Positions 27,455-36,637 of a stretch of DNA of 64,000 bases are shown here, piece by piece. The stretch's first letter is position 1, and each line of letters begins with the position of its first letter. Both the position numbers and the translations under genes were made by a program. This stretch comes from an uncultured Gammaproteobacteria bacterium (GTDB taxonomy: Bacteria > Pseudomonadota > Gammaproteobacteria > Magnimaribacterales > Magnimaribacteraceae). The stretch covers positions 1 to 64,000 of the forward strand of contig CAJWPI010000003.1 in assembly GCA_913045055.1 (NCBI GenBank), read 5' to 3'. Under the pieces are notes generated by a model. The model saw nothing but the letters and a program-made list of their open reading frames with translations. It was not told where the DNA came from and did not search any database.

Positions 27455-28729
27455 CTATATTTTCGTGCTTTTTGCTGCTTTGTAACCAACGATAGATAAG
27501 AGAATTGCAACAGGAAGTGCTGCATAAGCTATAGATCCAATAGCTAGACCTAATACAGTTAGAAGGGTCACTGATTGACCGCCTAAGTAATCACCTGTTC
27601 TGGCTACAAACGTATCCATCATTACGGTTGATTTGTAACGATCTTGTTTATTAAGACTAGTAAAAATAGTTTCTCTAGTTGGTTTATTTAGACCATATTC
27701 AAAAACCCTAATTAGAACGGTCAACACCAAAACAGCAGTTATTGTTGGGTAAGTAGCATAAGTCCCAAAAGCGATTAAAAGAAAAATCCCATAAATAGTT
27801 AATATTGGAACTATTCCGACTGTTCTTAATAAATATGAAGTGAAGAGAAATTGCATAATTAAAGTTAAAGGGGTAACTATTTGTTCTATTTGGGCGAAAA
27901 AGGCAGTTCTTTCACATGGGTCACTAGACCAATCTTGAATGATAGTTAAGGATATCATCCATGCAGCAGTTGAAAGTCCTGTCCACAATAATATATAAAA
28001 AGCCATGAACTTGATTTGAGTTTGTTTTAAGGTATTCCTAAAAGCTTCAAAACTTGAGCCTCCTAGAACTTCCCCTCTATCATCAGTCTTTTTTGGATGA
28101 CTTCCTGAAGTGAGGCTTCTAGAAAGAAGAATTGCTATTAAAAGGCATGCAATTGAAAAGACTATTAGTGAAATTGGTCCTAAATCAGATATGGCACTCT
28201 TTCCACATATTTCTGTTGAAAAATACCTAGCTGTAGTGGAGCCAAAAAAAGCACCCAGTGACCCTCCAGCACTGACAACTCCAAATACACGTTTAGCATC
28301 AGTTGTAGTAAAGTAATTTATTATAGTTACCCAAAAGATTGAAACGACAAAAAAGGAATAGACATTGCACCAAACGTAAAAAGCTCTTCCTGTCCATTGT
28401 CTACCTTGCTCGCCAAAAAAAGACCAACATAATAAAAAAATTACGAGATTTACAATAAAGAAAGAATAACAATAAACAACAATACGACTAGTCTGAATCT
28501 TTGAAATAACCCAAGAATAGATTGGGTTTATAAGCCCCATAACAATAACTATAGCTAATAAGATATATGGTAAATTAAAGATACCTCCTTCTATTGCCAT
28601 TTCATTTCTAACAGGTCTAAGTGCGTACCAGGAAGCTAGGACGAAAAAAAAGAAAGAAAAGGATTTTACTAAAGAAAAGATTTCATCCCCTTTCAAAGTA
28701 GGGAAAAAGCTTTCACTTTTTTGACTCAT
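27455..28729 (-). CDS. MFS / NTP-NDP translocase-like membrane transporter
   Basis: About 12 TM; ALRPVRNEMAIEGG, RVFGVVSAGGSLGAFFGS. Confidence 0.75.
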   Translation of the reverse strand: MSQKSESFFPTLKGDEIFSLVKSFSFFFFVLASWYALRPVRNEMAIEGGIFNLPYILLAIVIVMGLINPIYSWVISKIQTSRIVVYCYSFFIVNLVIFLLCWSFFGEQGRQWTGRAFYVWCNVYSFFVVSIFWVTIINYFTTTDAKRVFGVVSAGGSLGAFFGSTTARYFSTEICGKSAISDLGPISLIVFSIACLLIAILLSRSLTSGSHPKKTDDRGEVLGGSSFEAFRNTLKQTQIKFMAFYILLWTGLSTAAWMISLTIIQDWSSDPCERTAFFAQIEQIVTPLTLIMQFLFTSYLLRTVGIVPILTIYGIFLLIAFGTYATYPTITAVLVLTVLIRVFEYGLNKPTRETIFTSLNKQDRYKSTVMMDTFVARTGDYLGGQSVTLLTVLGLAIGSIAYAALPVAILLSIVGYKAAKSTKI

Positions 28730-28793
28730 AAAGCTATTTATAAATTAATATAATATTAGAGGATAACACCATCTTAAGAAACTACTGAAACTA

Positions 28794-29504
28794 ATGGAAG
28801 CAGAACCCTTTATTCTTTTTGGAAAAGATCACTTACTTGCCGTATCAGCTGTAATTCTAACAGCTATTTTTTTTCCTCTTTATTTAAGGCAAGTATCTCC
28901 AGCTTTTAAACTCAGATTCGGTTATATTTTGGCTTGCATTCTAATTCTAAATGAGCTTATCAAGCCCTATTATCATACCCAATTCTTCGGTTACGATTTA
29001 TTTAGGGTTCTTCCTTTTCACATGTGTGCTTTATCAGCTTTCTCAATTTCTTTTTTCCTTATAACAGAAAAAAGAATTCTTTTTGAAGTAGCCTTTTTTT
29101 GGGGTATAGGAGGGGGTTTAATGGCACTCTTACAACCTGATACTCCTTTTGACTTCCCTGACCCTGTTTTTATAATTTTTTATCTTAGTCACGGAGGTAT
29201 GCTTTTAGCTATAGGTCATGCCTCTATTGCTCTAGGCAATAGACCGCGACTTGATTCTGTTAAAAGAGCAATAATGATATCTTTAGTTGTCCTGGTAATA
29301 ATTTACATTATTAATCTAATTCTAGGACCACCAGCTAATTTCTGGTACTTAGGTGCCAGACCTGAAGGAGCTTCAATTATGGATATAATGCCAGAACCTC
29401 CTAAACATATTCCAATAGTGATTGGTTTGGGTTTAATAATGTTTAGTCTTATTTACTTGCCTTATTGGATCTACGATCAAATAACAGCTAAAAATGCTGA
29501 ATAA
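28794..29504 (+). CDS. TIGR02206/YwaF-like integral membrane protein
   Basis: Multi-TM with LPFHMCALSAF and FYLSHGGMLLAIGHA patterns. Confidence 0.65.
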   Translation: MEAEPFILFGKDHLLAVSAVILTAIFFPLYLRQVSPAFKLRFGYILACILILNELIKPYYHTQFFGYDLFRVLPFHMCALSAFSISFFLITEKRILFEVAFFWGIGGGLMALLQPDTPFDFPDPVFIIFYLSHGGMLLAIGHASIALGNRPRLDSVKRAIMISLVVLVIIYIINLILGPPANFWYLGARPEGASIMDIMPEPPKHIPIVIGLGLIMFSLIYLPYWIYDQITAKNAE

Positions 29505-30327
29505 GAAGTGTTGGGATATTGCATGTATTAGATTTTACTGTAGCTACTAGTGTGTCAGGTTTTCTTCCTTCTTTTATTTTAGAAACTTCAAAACCTTCTA
29601 CAACTAAACGCTTATAAGTTGCTTCTATGTCTTGTACTACCCATGCCAAGCCCCAAAAGGAGTCCTTAGGTTCTTCATCATCTTCCTTAGCTATAACCTC
29701 TAAGGTTGTATGATTTAATCTAAAGAATAACATTCTACCCCCCCACTTCTCCACTGTCTGATCCAAAGCAAGTCTAATACCAAAAGTATCTCGATAAAGA
29801 GATATAACCCCTTCAGGGTCATTAGTATTAATAACAACGTGATCTAGCCTATTTATTGGGGAATTAAATTTTTGTTTATGTACCGGAAGTGCGTCGGTTT
29901 TATGTTGAATGAAGAAAGTAAATAACCCTCTGGTTACAGAAGAAGGAATGAAAAGATTTAGCCAAGTTCTTGTCTTTTGTTTATGTATGTCTTCACCTTT
30001 GCCTGTAGTTAAATTTACTTTTTTTATTCCCTTTTTAATAAAAGTTTTTTTTAATTCCCTGATATCAGAAGCACCAAAAGCAAGTCCTGCAATCCCCTCT
30101 CCATTTTTTTTAAGAAAATCTTTAATCATTTCTGAACCTGAACCTGGGCCACAAGAAGCTAAAAGTTCTATATAAAGATTTTCTAAAGGAAATAAAGCAT
30201 TTTCAGTGCCTTGATCGGAATGAAAGCCTTTCCAAGTTGGAGGGAAACCTAAAAGTTTAGTGTAATTATTAATTGCCTTAGGGAGATCTTCAACAGCAAT
30301 AATTATGTGGTCAACAGAATCAAGCAA
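29488..30327 (-). CDS. VOC family / glyoxalase-like protein
   Basis: VDHIIIAVEDLPKAINNYTKLLG and LDHVVINTNDPEGVISLYRDTFG. Confidence 0.85.
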   Translation of the reverse strand: MLDSVDHIIIAVEDLPKAINNYTKLLGFPPTWKGFHSDQGTENALFPLENLYIELLASCGPGSGSEMIKDFLKKNGEGIAGLAFGASDIRELKKTFIKKGIKKVNLTTGKGEDIHKQKTRTWLNLFIPSSVTRGLFTFFIQHKTDALPVHKQKFNSPINRLDHVVINTNDPEGVISLYRDTFGIRLALDQTVEKWGGRMLFFRLNHTTLEVIAKEDDEEPKDSFWGLAWVVQDIEATYKRLVVEGFEVSKIKEGRKPDTLVATVKSNTCNIPTLLIQHF

Positions 30328-30338
30328 TTTATGATTTT

Positions 30339-31343
30339 TTAAGAAGCTAATCTATGGAAACCTTGAATTAGAGCATCTGAATTTTTTAGATTCTTTAAAG
30401 TATCTTCTACTATTTCAATTCTTTGATCTTTAAGTTCATGATGAATATCTTCACCATGCCATCTAACCATTTTATTCCAATGAGAATCTATAAAATCAGC
30501 ACCTAATATTTCTCCCTTTTCAGTTTGAAAGGTAAAAGATCTAAGTTCAGAGATTATCAAATTTAAGTAAGCGACATGTATGGCTTCATCCTGCCTAATT
30601 CTTCTTACCATCTCCGCAGCTAAAAGAGCATCATTTCTCCTGTCTTTGAATAGATCTTCACAAGAAGCAATATTCATAGAAAACTGAAAGAAACATTCTG
30701 CTCTCACTTCAATCATTAATACATTCATTAAAAAATCTACTATCCCAGCATATTCGGTTGCGATAGGCCATTGATCATCTTCTTCAACTGGTCTACCTAT
30801 ATTCTCTGGAACTTCAGGTATAGGGTAGGCATCCTGTCCGAATAATAAATCTCTAGCAGCAAACCACATCTGGTCATGTGCTCCTAGTTGACTATTTGGA
30901 TCGCCTCCTTCATCGAACCCATGAGCAACAAAAAGACCTTTATTCATATGTCCTGTAGCACTATCTGATATATCTTCTTTGATAATTCTCTGAAAGTCAG
31001 GAGCTGTAATTTCTGCTAGCGCTTGACCTCTGGCCTCGATTACACCCGTGATCGTTAGGCTATTCCATAGAAACGCACCTTCTCCTAAGGATAAAAGATA
31101 TTTAGCTTGATCAAAGTTAGGATAATTCCCATATTTTAGAATTTCTACTGAGCAATCTAAAAGAGGATGCCCTTGATTGGTTAGATTCTCAGCCCATTGA
31201 TTAACAGCGGTCCATCGCTTTCTTGTTCTGGGCGATATATATTTCCCTTCTCTATCCAAACCCCCATGCAATAAGTATCCTGCCATTTCATTCGGGGCAT
31301 GAAACTCATGCTCACTCATAATTTCATCAAAAGAATAAATCAT
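30339..31343 (-). CDS. Uncharacterised, possible ferritin-like/diiron protein
   Basis: Helical; IEVRAECFFQFSMN and RIRQDEAIHVAYLNL resemble E...ExxH metal-helix pairs. Confidence 0.5.
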   Translation of the reverse strand: MIYSFDEIMSEHEFHAPNEMAGYLLHGGLDREGKYISPRTRKRWTAVNQWAENLTNQGHPLLDCSVEILKYGNYPNFDQAKYLLSLGEGAFLWNSLTITGVIEARGQALAEITAPDFQRIIKEDISDSATGHMNKGLFVAHGFDEGGDPNSQLGAHDQMWFAARDLLFGQDAYPIPEVPENIGRPVEEDDQWPIATEYAGIVDFLMNVLMIEVRAECFFQFSMNIASCEDLFKDRRNDALLAAEMVRRIRQDEAIHVAYLNLIISELRSFTFQTEKGEILGADFIDSHWNKMVRWHGEDIHHELKDQRIEIVEDTLKNLKNSDALIQGFHRLAS

Positions 31344-31582
31344 GTCCTATTCCATATTTTAGATTTTATAACATTATAGAAGTCTTTAAACTTTGCAATG
31401 ATTTCTGGACCTAAAAGAGCTACACCCCCGTAAAACGTTATTCCGCTGATTATATACAAAATACTTCCGTAGGTTGCTATTTCACCCCATTCATAACCCA
31501 TAAAAGGAATTATGGGTATAGCAATATATGGTGGAATAGAAATTACTACTAGAGAATACCCTATAACTTTACGCAAATTCAT
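31340..31582 (-). CDS. Small two-TM membrane protein
   Basis: 80 aa, two hydrophobic segments; overlaps next ORF by 4 nt. Confidence 0.65.
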   Translation of the reverse strand: MNLRKVIGYSLVVISIPPYIAIPIIPFMGYEWGEIATYGSILYIISGITFYGGVALLGPEIIAKFKDFYNVIKSKIWNRT

Positions 31583-31632
31583 ATCTATAAAGTGTTGTTT
31601 TCTTCCTTAAGAGTTATATTTCTTGCTAATAA

Positions 31633-32760
31633 TTAAACTTTAGGCATTTGAGAATTAACTTTTTCTAACGCTTCTAAATATTCTTTTACTAGTCGATTTA
31701 TAAGACTTCTACATGACTCAACTTCATTAATTTGTCCAACTACCTGCCCTATCGGATTAAAGGCTACTTCTTGAGTCTTGCCTTTGCCTGCATATTGATG
31801 GGTTCTTCTCATTGCATCAGCAGTTACTAGTCCTTGAAGAGGCATACCTAAAGGATCGGGTGTATCTTTTTTCTCCCATGCTTCAGTCCAATAATTTTTT
31901 AACATTCTTGCAGGCTTTCCTGTCCATGCAGTTGATCTAACTGTATCACCACTAGTTGCATTGAAATAGGACTGTTTTTGTTCAGGCTGTGCAAAAGCTT
32001 CTTCTACTGCTAGCCAAATAGAGCCAGTCCATATTCCTTCTGCTCCCATAGACATTGCTGCTAACATTTGTTCTCCGCTACCTATACCTCCTGCAGCAAG
32101 GACAGGTGTAGGAGAAACAGCTTTTATGATTTCAGGCCATAGAACCATACTCCCTATTTCTCCAGTATGTCCTCCTCCCTCATAACCTTGAGCTATTATT
32201 AAATCTATACCAGCTTCCATATGTGAGATAGCTTGTTTCGGTTTTCCACATAGCGCAGCCATTACTCTTCCAGAAGATTTTATTTTTTCTATAACTTCTT
32301 TTGGAGGGGTTCCTAAAGCATTTGCTATCATCTTACAGTTTGGTCTTGTAAGAGATTCATCAACTAAAGGTAAAGCAGTTGCCAGGGTCCACCCAAATAA
32401 GCCCATCTTTTCTTGAGAGTTTGGCCAAGGAGGGACATCATGGGACTCTAAAAGTTTCTCAGCAAATTCTTGATGTTCTTTTGGAATCATATCTATCATC
32501 TTTGATTCAAGTTCATGCGGATCCATTTCATCCATGCCTTCATACTTTTGAGGGATAACAACATCCACGCCATAATGAAAGTCTCCTATATGGTTATCTA
32601 TCCAATCTAGCTCATCTTTAAGTTGTTCTTGAGAAAAGCCTACAGCACCTAAAACACCAAACCCTCCTGCTTTACTTACTGCTACAACTACATCCCTGCA
32701 ATGTGAGAAAGCAAAGATTGGATACTCAATCTTTAATTGTTTGCAAATATTGGTTTTCAT
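31633..32760 (-). CDS. Nitronate monooxygenase / 2-nitropropane dioxygenase-like flavoprotein
   Basis: EYPIFAFSHCRDVVVAVSKAGGFGVLGA, GYEGGGHTGE, PVLAAGGIGSGEQM; start taken at the second Met. Confidence 0.88.
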   Translation of the reverse strand: MKTNICKQLKIEYPIFAFSHCRDVVVAVSKAGGFGVLGAVGFSQEQLKDELDWIDNHIGDFHYGVDVVIPQKYEGMDEMDPHELESKMIDMIPKEHQEFAEKLLESHDVPPWPNSQEKMGLFGWTLATALPLVDESLTRPNCKMIANALGTPPKEVIEKIKSSGRVMAALCGKPKQAISHMEAGIDLIIAQGYEGGGHTGEIGSMVLWPEIIKAVSPTPVLAAGGIGSGEQMLAAMSMGAEGIWTGSIWLAVEEAFAQPEQKQSYFNATSGDTVRSTAWTGKPARMLKNYWTEAWEKKDTPDPLGMPLQGLVTADAMRRTHQYAGKGKTQEVAFNPIGQVVGQINEVESCRSLINRLVKEYLEALEKVNSQMPKV

Positions 32761-32847
32761 GTTTAATAAAAATTGAACATACAAATATAATTCAATTTAC
32801 TCTATACTCAAACTGTATATAAAGATTATCATCTTAGGAGACATAAT

Positions 32848-33540
32848 ATGAAAAAAATTAATACTTTAGTTATATCCTTCTTAGTGTTCTTTGCACCTAT
32901 TACTTATGCAGAAATGTTAGAAGTATATTCCTGGAAACCTTTCCCAGGTAAAGGCACTGATCTCATTGAAAGTATGGCTGAGGCTGCTGCTATTCATACA
33001 GAATTAGGGGCAGTGGTCAATATATATGCAAGAGATGTTGGATCTGACTATCAAGGCTTCGATTACGTGATGCGCTGGAATGACCCAGCGAGCTGGGCTG
33101 CTTCAAGAGAAGCGGCTACAAAAAGCCCTAAATTAGAAAAGTTCTTTCAGAGAGTCTCTAGAAAACCTTCTGGGGAACTTGTTGGTAGTTTAGAAGGACT
33201 CAATCTAGATCTCTCAGTAAGTGCAGATAGTTTTGGAAATATAAAGGTTTTTAGGGTTTATGTATGGGACCCTGCTCCAGGACAAACTCAGCAGTTATTA
33301 GAAAATTTCGCAACAGCTAAAAGAATTCATGAGTCTTTAGGTGCTAGAGTTGAATCTTATAGTGAAGGTATAGGTGGGACAGGAAACTTCCACTATACGC
33401 TTGGGTTTGAGAGTTGGGGTACCTTAGCTGAATTTTTTGTGAAATTAGCTACAAATGAAGAATGGGCAGCTTTTCAAGCTTCTAATGACCCAACTGCTGC
33501 TACCTTGGTTCACTCATATCAAGCGTCGGGACTAAATTAA
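32848..33540 (+). CDS. Secreted protein of unknown function with internal duplication
   Basis: Signal peptide; two similar halves (EVYSWKPFPGKGTDLIESMAEAAAIHTELGA / RVYVWDPAPGQTQQLLENFATAKRIHESLGA). Confidence 0.7.
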   Translation: MKKINTLVISFLVFFAPITYAEMLEVYSWKPFPGKGTDLIESMAEAAAIHTELGAVVNIYARDVGSDYQGFDYVMRWNDPASWAASREAATKSPKLEKFFQRVSRKPSGELVGSLEGLNLDLSVSADSFGNIKVFRVYVWDPAPGQTQQLLENFATAKRIHESLGARVESYSEGIGGTGNFHYTLGFESWGTLAEFFVKLATNEEWAAFQASNDPTAATLVHSYQASGLN

Positions 33541-33558
33541 CTTTTAGTTTTATTTACT

Positions 33559-33589
33559 AAAAAGGGTTCAAATGATTGAGCCCTTTTTT
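33559..33589 (+). terminator. Rho-independent terminator
   Basis: AAAAGGGTTCAA-ATGA-TTGAGCCCTTTTTT. Confidence 0.85.
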
Positions 33590-33632
33590 GTTGATAAAAA
33601 ATCTGCTCTAATCTTATTTTGGAGAAAGTTTT

Positions 33633-35729
33633 ATGAAAAAAACCGCGATTATAATTTTTCTATTTATTTTTAATTCTTGTACGGAGGAAAAAACAATGAA
33701 TCCCTTCTTAACTGAATATGACACACCTTATCAAATACCCCCTTTTGAAAAGATAGAAGACAAACATTATCTGCCGGCTTTCATGAAGGGTATGGAAAAG
33801 CAAATTGAAGAAGTAAATGCTATAGCTAATAATAAAGAAACTCCAACTTTTGAGAATACTATCGTGGAAATGGAAAGGACAGGTAAGATTTTAGATAAGG
33901 TCTCAAGCGTTTTCTTTAATCTCAACAGCTCTAATACAAATGATGAAATGCAAGAAATAGCAAAAGAGATAAGACCTAAGTTATCTGCTCATAGAGATGC
34001 TATCTTTTTAAATAAAAAACTCTTTAAAAGAGTAAGCGAGATCTACAAACAAAGAGGAAATTTGCAACTCGATACTGAACAAAAAAGATTGGTTGAAGAA
34101 ACACATAAATATTTTATTAGATCAGGAGCGCAACTTGATGATAAATCAATGCAAATGCTTACTGAAATTAATCAAAAACTATCTTCTTTAACCACACAAT
34201 TTGGTCAAAATTTATTAAAAGAAACAAATGAAGGCTTTAGTTTAATTATAGAAGATGAAAGACGACTAGAGGGTCTTCCTGAAGACATACGTAACCAAGC
34301 AGCTAAATTAGCTGAATCTGAGGGATATACGGGCAAATGGTTATTTAAGCCAACTAGGGTCAGTATGTACCCGTTTTTAACTTATTCTACTCAAAGAGAT
34401 CTTAGAGAGAAGCTTTATAAATCTTATATAGAAAGAGGAAATAACAATAACGAAAGAGACAATAAACAAATAGCAATAGAAATGGCTGACTTGCGAACTC
34501 ACAGAGCTAATATATTAGGGTATGCAACTCATGCAGACTTTGTTCTCGAGAACACTATGGCTAAAACTACTGAAAATGTTAAAGATTTATTAGACAAGGT
34601 ATGGAAACCTGGTCTAAATAGAGCAAAAAAGGAAGCTGAAGAAATGCAAGAACTAATTCAACAAGAAGGAGCTAATTTTAAATTAGCGGCTTGGGATTGG
34701 TGGCACTATTCAGAAAAGATACGACAACTTAAATACGATTTTTCTGAAGAGGAAATAAAACCCTATTTTAGTGAGACAAGAGTACTCCAAGGAGCATTTG
34801 ACGTAGCAACTAAACTATTTGATATAACTTTTCATGAAAGATTTGATTTGCCGAAATATCGAGAAAATATTAGAACATTTGAAGTTAAAAACTTAGAAGA
34901 TGAAGTAATAGGAATTTTTTATACAGATTACACAGTCAGGCCAAATAAAGGTGGAGGGGCTTGGATGAATACTTTTAGAAGTCAAAGTAAATTTGATGGT
35001 GTGCAGATTCCTCTAGTAATGAATACTTGTAATTTTCCTCCTCCTAATGAAAAAGGTATCTCTTTACTTTCTTTTGAACAAGTAACTACTCTATTTCATG
35101 AATTCGGACATGCCTTACATGGACTTCTTTCTGATGCTAACTATCCTAGCCTTTCGGGTACAAATGTTACAAGAGACTACGTCGAGTTTCCTTCTCAAAT
35201 GATGGAGAATTGGGCAAGAGAACCTGCTGTAATAGCAGAATATGCTAAGCACTATGAAACGGGTAAATCTATGCCTTTAGATCTTTTAGATAAGATATCT
35301 AAAGCAGGACAATTTAACCAAGGGTTTGCTACTACTGAATATGTAGCTGCTTCTTATTTAGATATGGCATGGCACAGCCAGGAAGAAAAAGTTACTGATG
35401 CTAACCAGTTTGAAAAAGAAACATTAAATGAAATAGGTCTCATAGACCAAATAACTAGCAGATATAGAAGCACCTACTTTGCCCATATTTTTGCAGGAGG
35501 GTACTCCATGGGATATTACAGTTATCTCTGGACTGAAGTATTAGAAGCTGATGCCTTTCAGCCATTTAAAGAAAAAGGAATTTTTGATAAAGAGACAGCT
35601 AATAAACTTAAGAAGTATGTCTACTCTGCAGGAAATACTGATGACTTGATGAGCCAATATGTTAGATATAGAGGGTTTGAACCTGAGATAAAACCTCTGT
35701 TAAAAAAGCGCGGATTAGATGAATTTTGA
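33633..35729 (+). CDS. M3 family oligopeptidase / dipeptidyl carboxypeptidase-like lipoprotein
   Basis: HEFGHALHGLLS zinc motif; lipobox FNSC; M3 architecture. Confidence 0.93.
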   Translation: MKKTAIIIFLFIFNSCTEEKTMNPFLTEYDTPYQIPPFEKIEDKHYLPAFMKGMEKQIEEVNAIANNKETPTFENTIVEMERTGKILDKVSSVFFNLNSSNTNDEMQEIAKEIRPKLSAHRDAIFLNKKLFKRVSEIYKQRGNLQLDTEQKRLVEETHKYFIRSGAQLDDKSMQMLTEINQKLSSLTTQFGQNLLKETNEGFSLIIEDERRLEGLPEDIRNQAAKLAESEGYTGKWLFKPTRVSMYPFLTYSTQRDLREKLYKSYIERGNNNNERDNKQIAIEMADLRTHRANILGYATHADFVLENTMAKTTENVKDLLDKVWKPGLNRAKKEAEEMQELIQQEGANFKLAAWDWWHYSEKIRQLKYDFSEEEIKPYFSETRVLQGAFDVATKLFDITFHERFDLPKYRENIRTFEVKNLEDEVIGIFYTDYTVRPNKGGGAWMNTFRSQSKFDGVQIPLVMNTCNFPPPNEKGISLLSFEQVTTLFHEFGHALHGLLSDANYPSLSGTNVTRDYVEFPSQMMENWAREPAVIAEYAKHYETGKSMPLDLLDKISKAGQFNQGFATTEYVAASYLDMAWHSQEEKVTDANQFEKETLNEIGLIDQITSRYRSTYFAHIFAGGYSMGYYSYLWTEVLEADAFQPFKEKGIFDKETANKLKKYVYSAGNTDDLMSQYVRYRGFEPEIKPLLKKRGLDEF

Positions 35730-36631
35730 AGAAATATATTCATACTCCATTTAAAGGCGGATCAGGCGGGGTAAAACTAGGTCTTGAACCTATAGAAGAG
35801 CCCTGCTGGCTTGAAGTAGACACCCTATTTATAAAAGAAATAGAAAAAAAGAGAGAACTTTTTAATTCTAATAAGAATAAAGTTTTTCAAGCTATTGATG
35901 AGTCGCAAGAATCTCAAATTGAATTATTGAGATATATTAAAAATTATCTTAGTGAATACTATTCAGATAATTTCACCTTTGAAGAAAATAGAATCCAAAT
36001 AGAGATAAATGGAGAAACTCTGCAAATTCAAGAAGATCCTCTAAAACCCTTAGAAACTTCCTCTTTTTTAGTTCAGGAAGATCTTTTGTTAATGCTGCCT
36101 GATGCAAATAATTCTTATCGTCTTGGCGCTGCATCTCTTTGTGCTCCTTCTAATTGGTCATTAACTGAGAAGTTTAAAAAGTCACTCCTAGGACTTCATG
36201 CTGGAGTTCCTGGATATAAAGAAAAAATTTCTAGGAGAGTAAATAAAATTTTCTGTCGTTTAGAAGAAGATAGAATCTTTGAAAGATTCAATTGGTCAAT
36301 TTACGATAACCCCTCTCTTTTTCAACCTAAAAAAAGCAAATCTGATGTAACTAGAAGATCTGATTTAAAAGTAAATGATGCAGGAGATAAGCTCTTTATA
36401 AGAGTAGAGAGACAGACTATTAGAAGACTACCAATATCACATGCAGTAATCTTTACTGTAAGAGTTCATGTTTATCCTCTTTCATCAATAAAAGATGATT
36501 TAAATAAACTTACCGATCTCCGTTTAGCAATAGAGAATCTTCCAAAAAGAATGAAAAGATATAAAGCACTTGATCAAATTGAAAAACCAATTTTAGGATG
36601 GTTAGAAGAGAGGATTGTTAAATTGGGATGA
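35726..36631 (+). CDS. DUF3445 / heme-dependent oxidative N-demethylase-like protein, TTG start
   Basis: YRLGAASLCAPSNWSLTEKFKKSLLGLHAGVPGY...RRVNKIF...ERFNWSI; overlaps M3 peptidase by 4 nt. Confidence 0.8.
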   Translation: MKKYIHTPFKGGSGGVKLGLEPIEEPCWLEVDTLFIKEIEKKRELFNSNKNKVFQAIDESQESQIELLRYIKNYLSEYYSDNFTFEENRIQIEINGETLQIQEDPLKPLETSSFLVQEDLLLMLPDANNSYRLGAASLCAPSNWSLTEKFKKSLLGLHAGVPGYKEKISRRVNKIFCRLEEDRIFERFNWSIYDNPSLFQPKKSKSDVTRRSDLKVNDAGDKLFIRVERQTIRRLPISHAVIFTVRVHVYPLSSIKDDLNKLTDLRLAIENLPKRMKRYKALDQIEKPILGWLEERIVKLG

Positions 36632-36637
36632 CTTTCT

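Noticed and set aside
27455-28729. ATP/ADP translocase-like transporter as evidence of an intracellular parasite
   Set aside because: Related MFS-type proteins occur in free-living bacteria; the rest of the window shows broad catabolism and biosynthesis.
32805-32835. CTGTATATAAAG as a second SOS box
   Set aside because: Only one CTGT half-site; no ACAG at the required 8-nt spacing.
33559-33589. GGTTCAAAT motif resembling a tRNA T-loop
   Set aside because: It is part of a simple A/T-flanked hairpin (terminator); no acceptor, D or anticodon arms around it.
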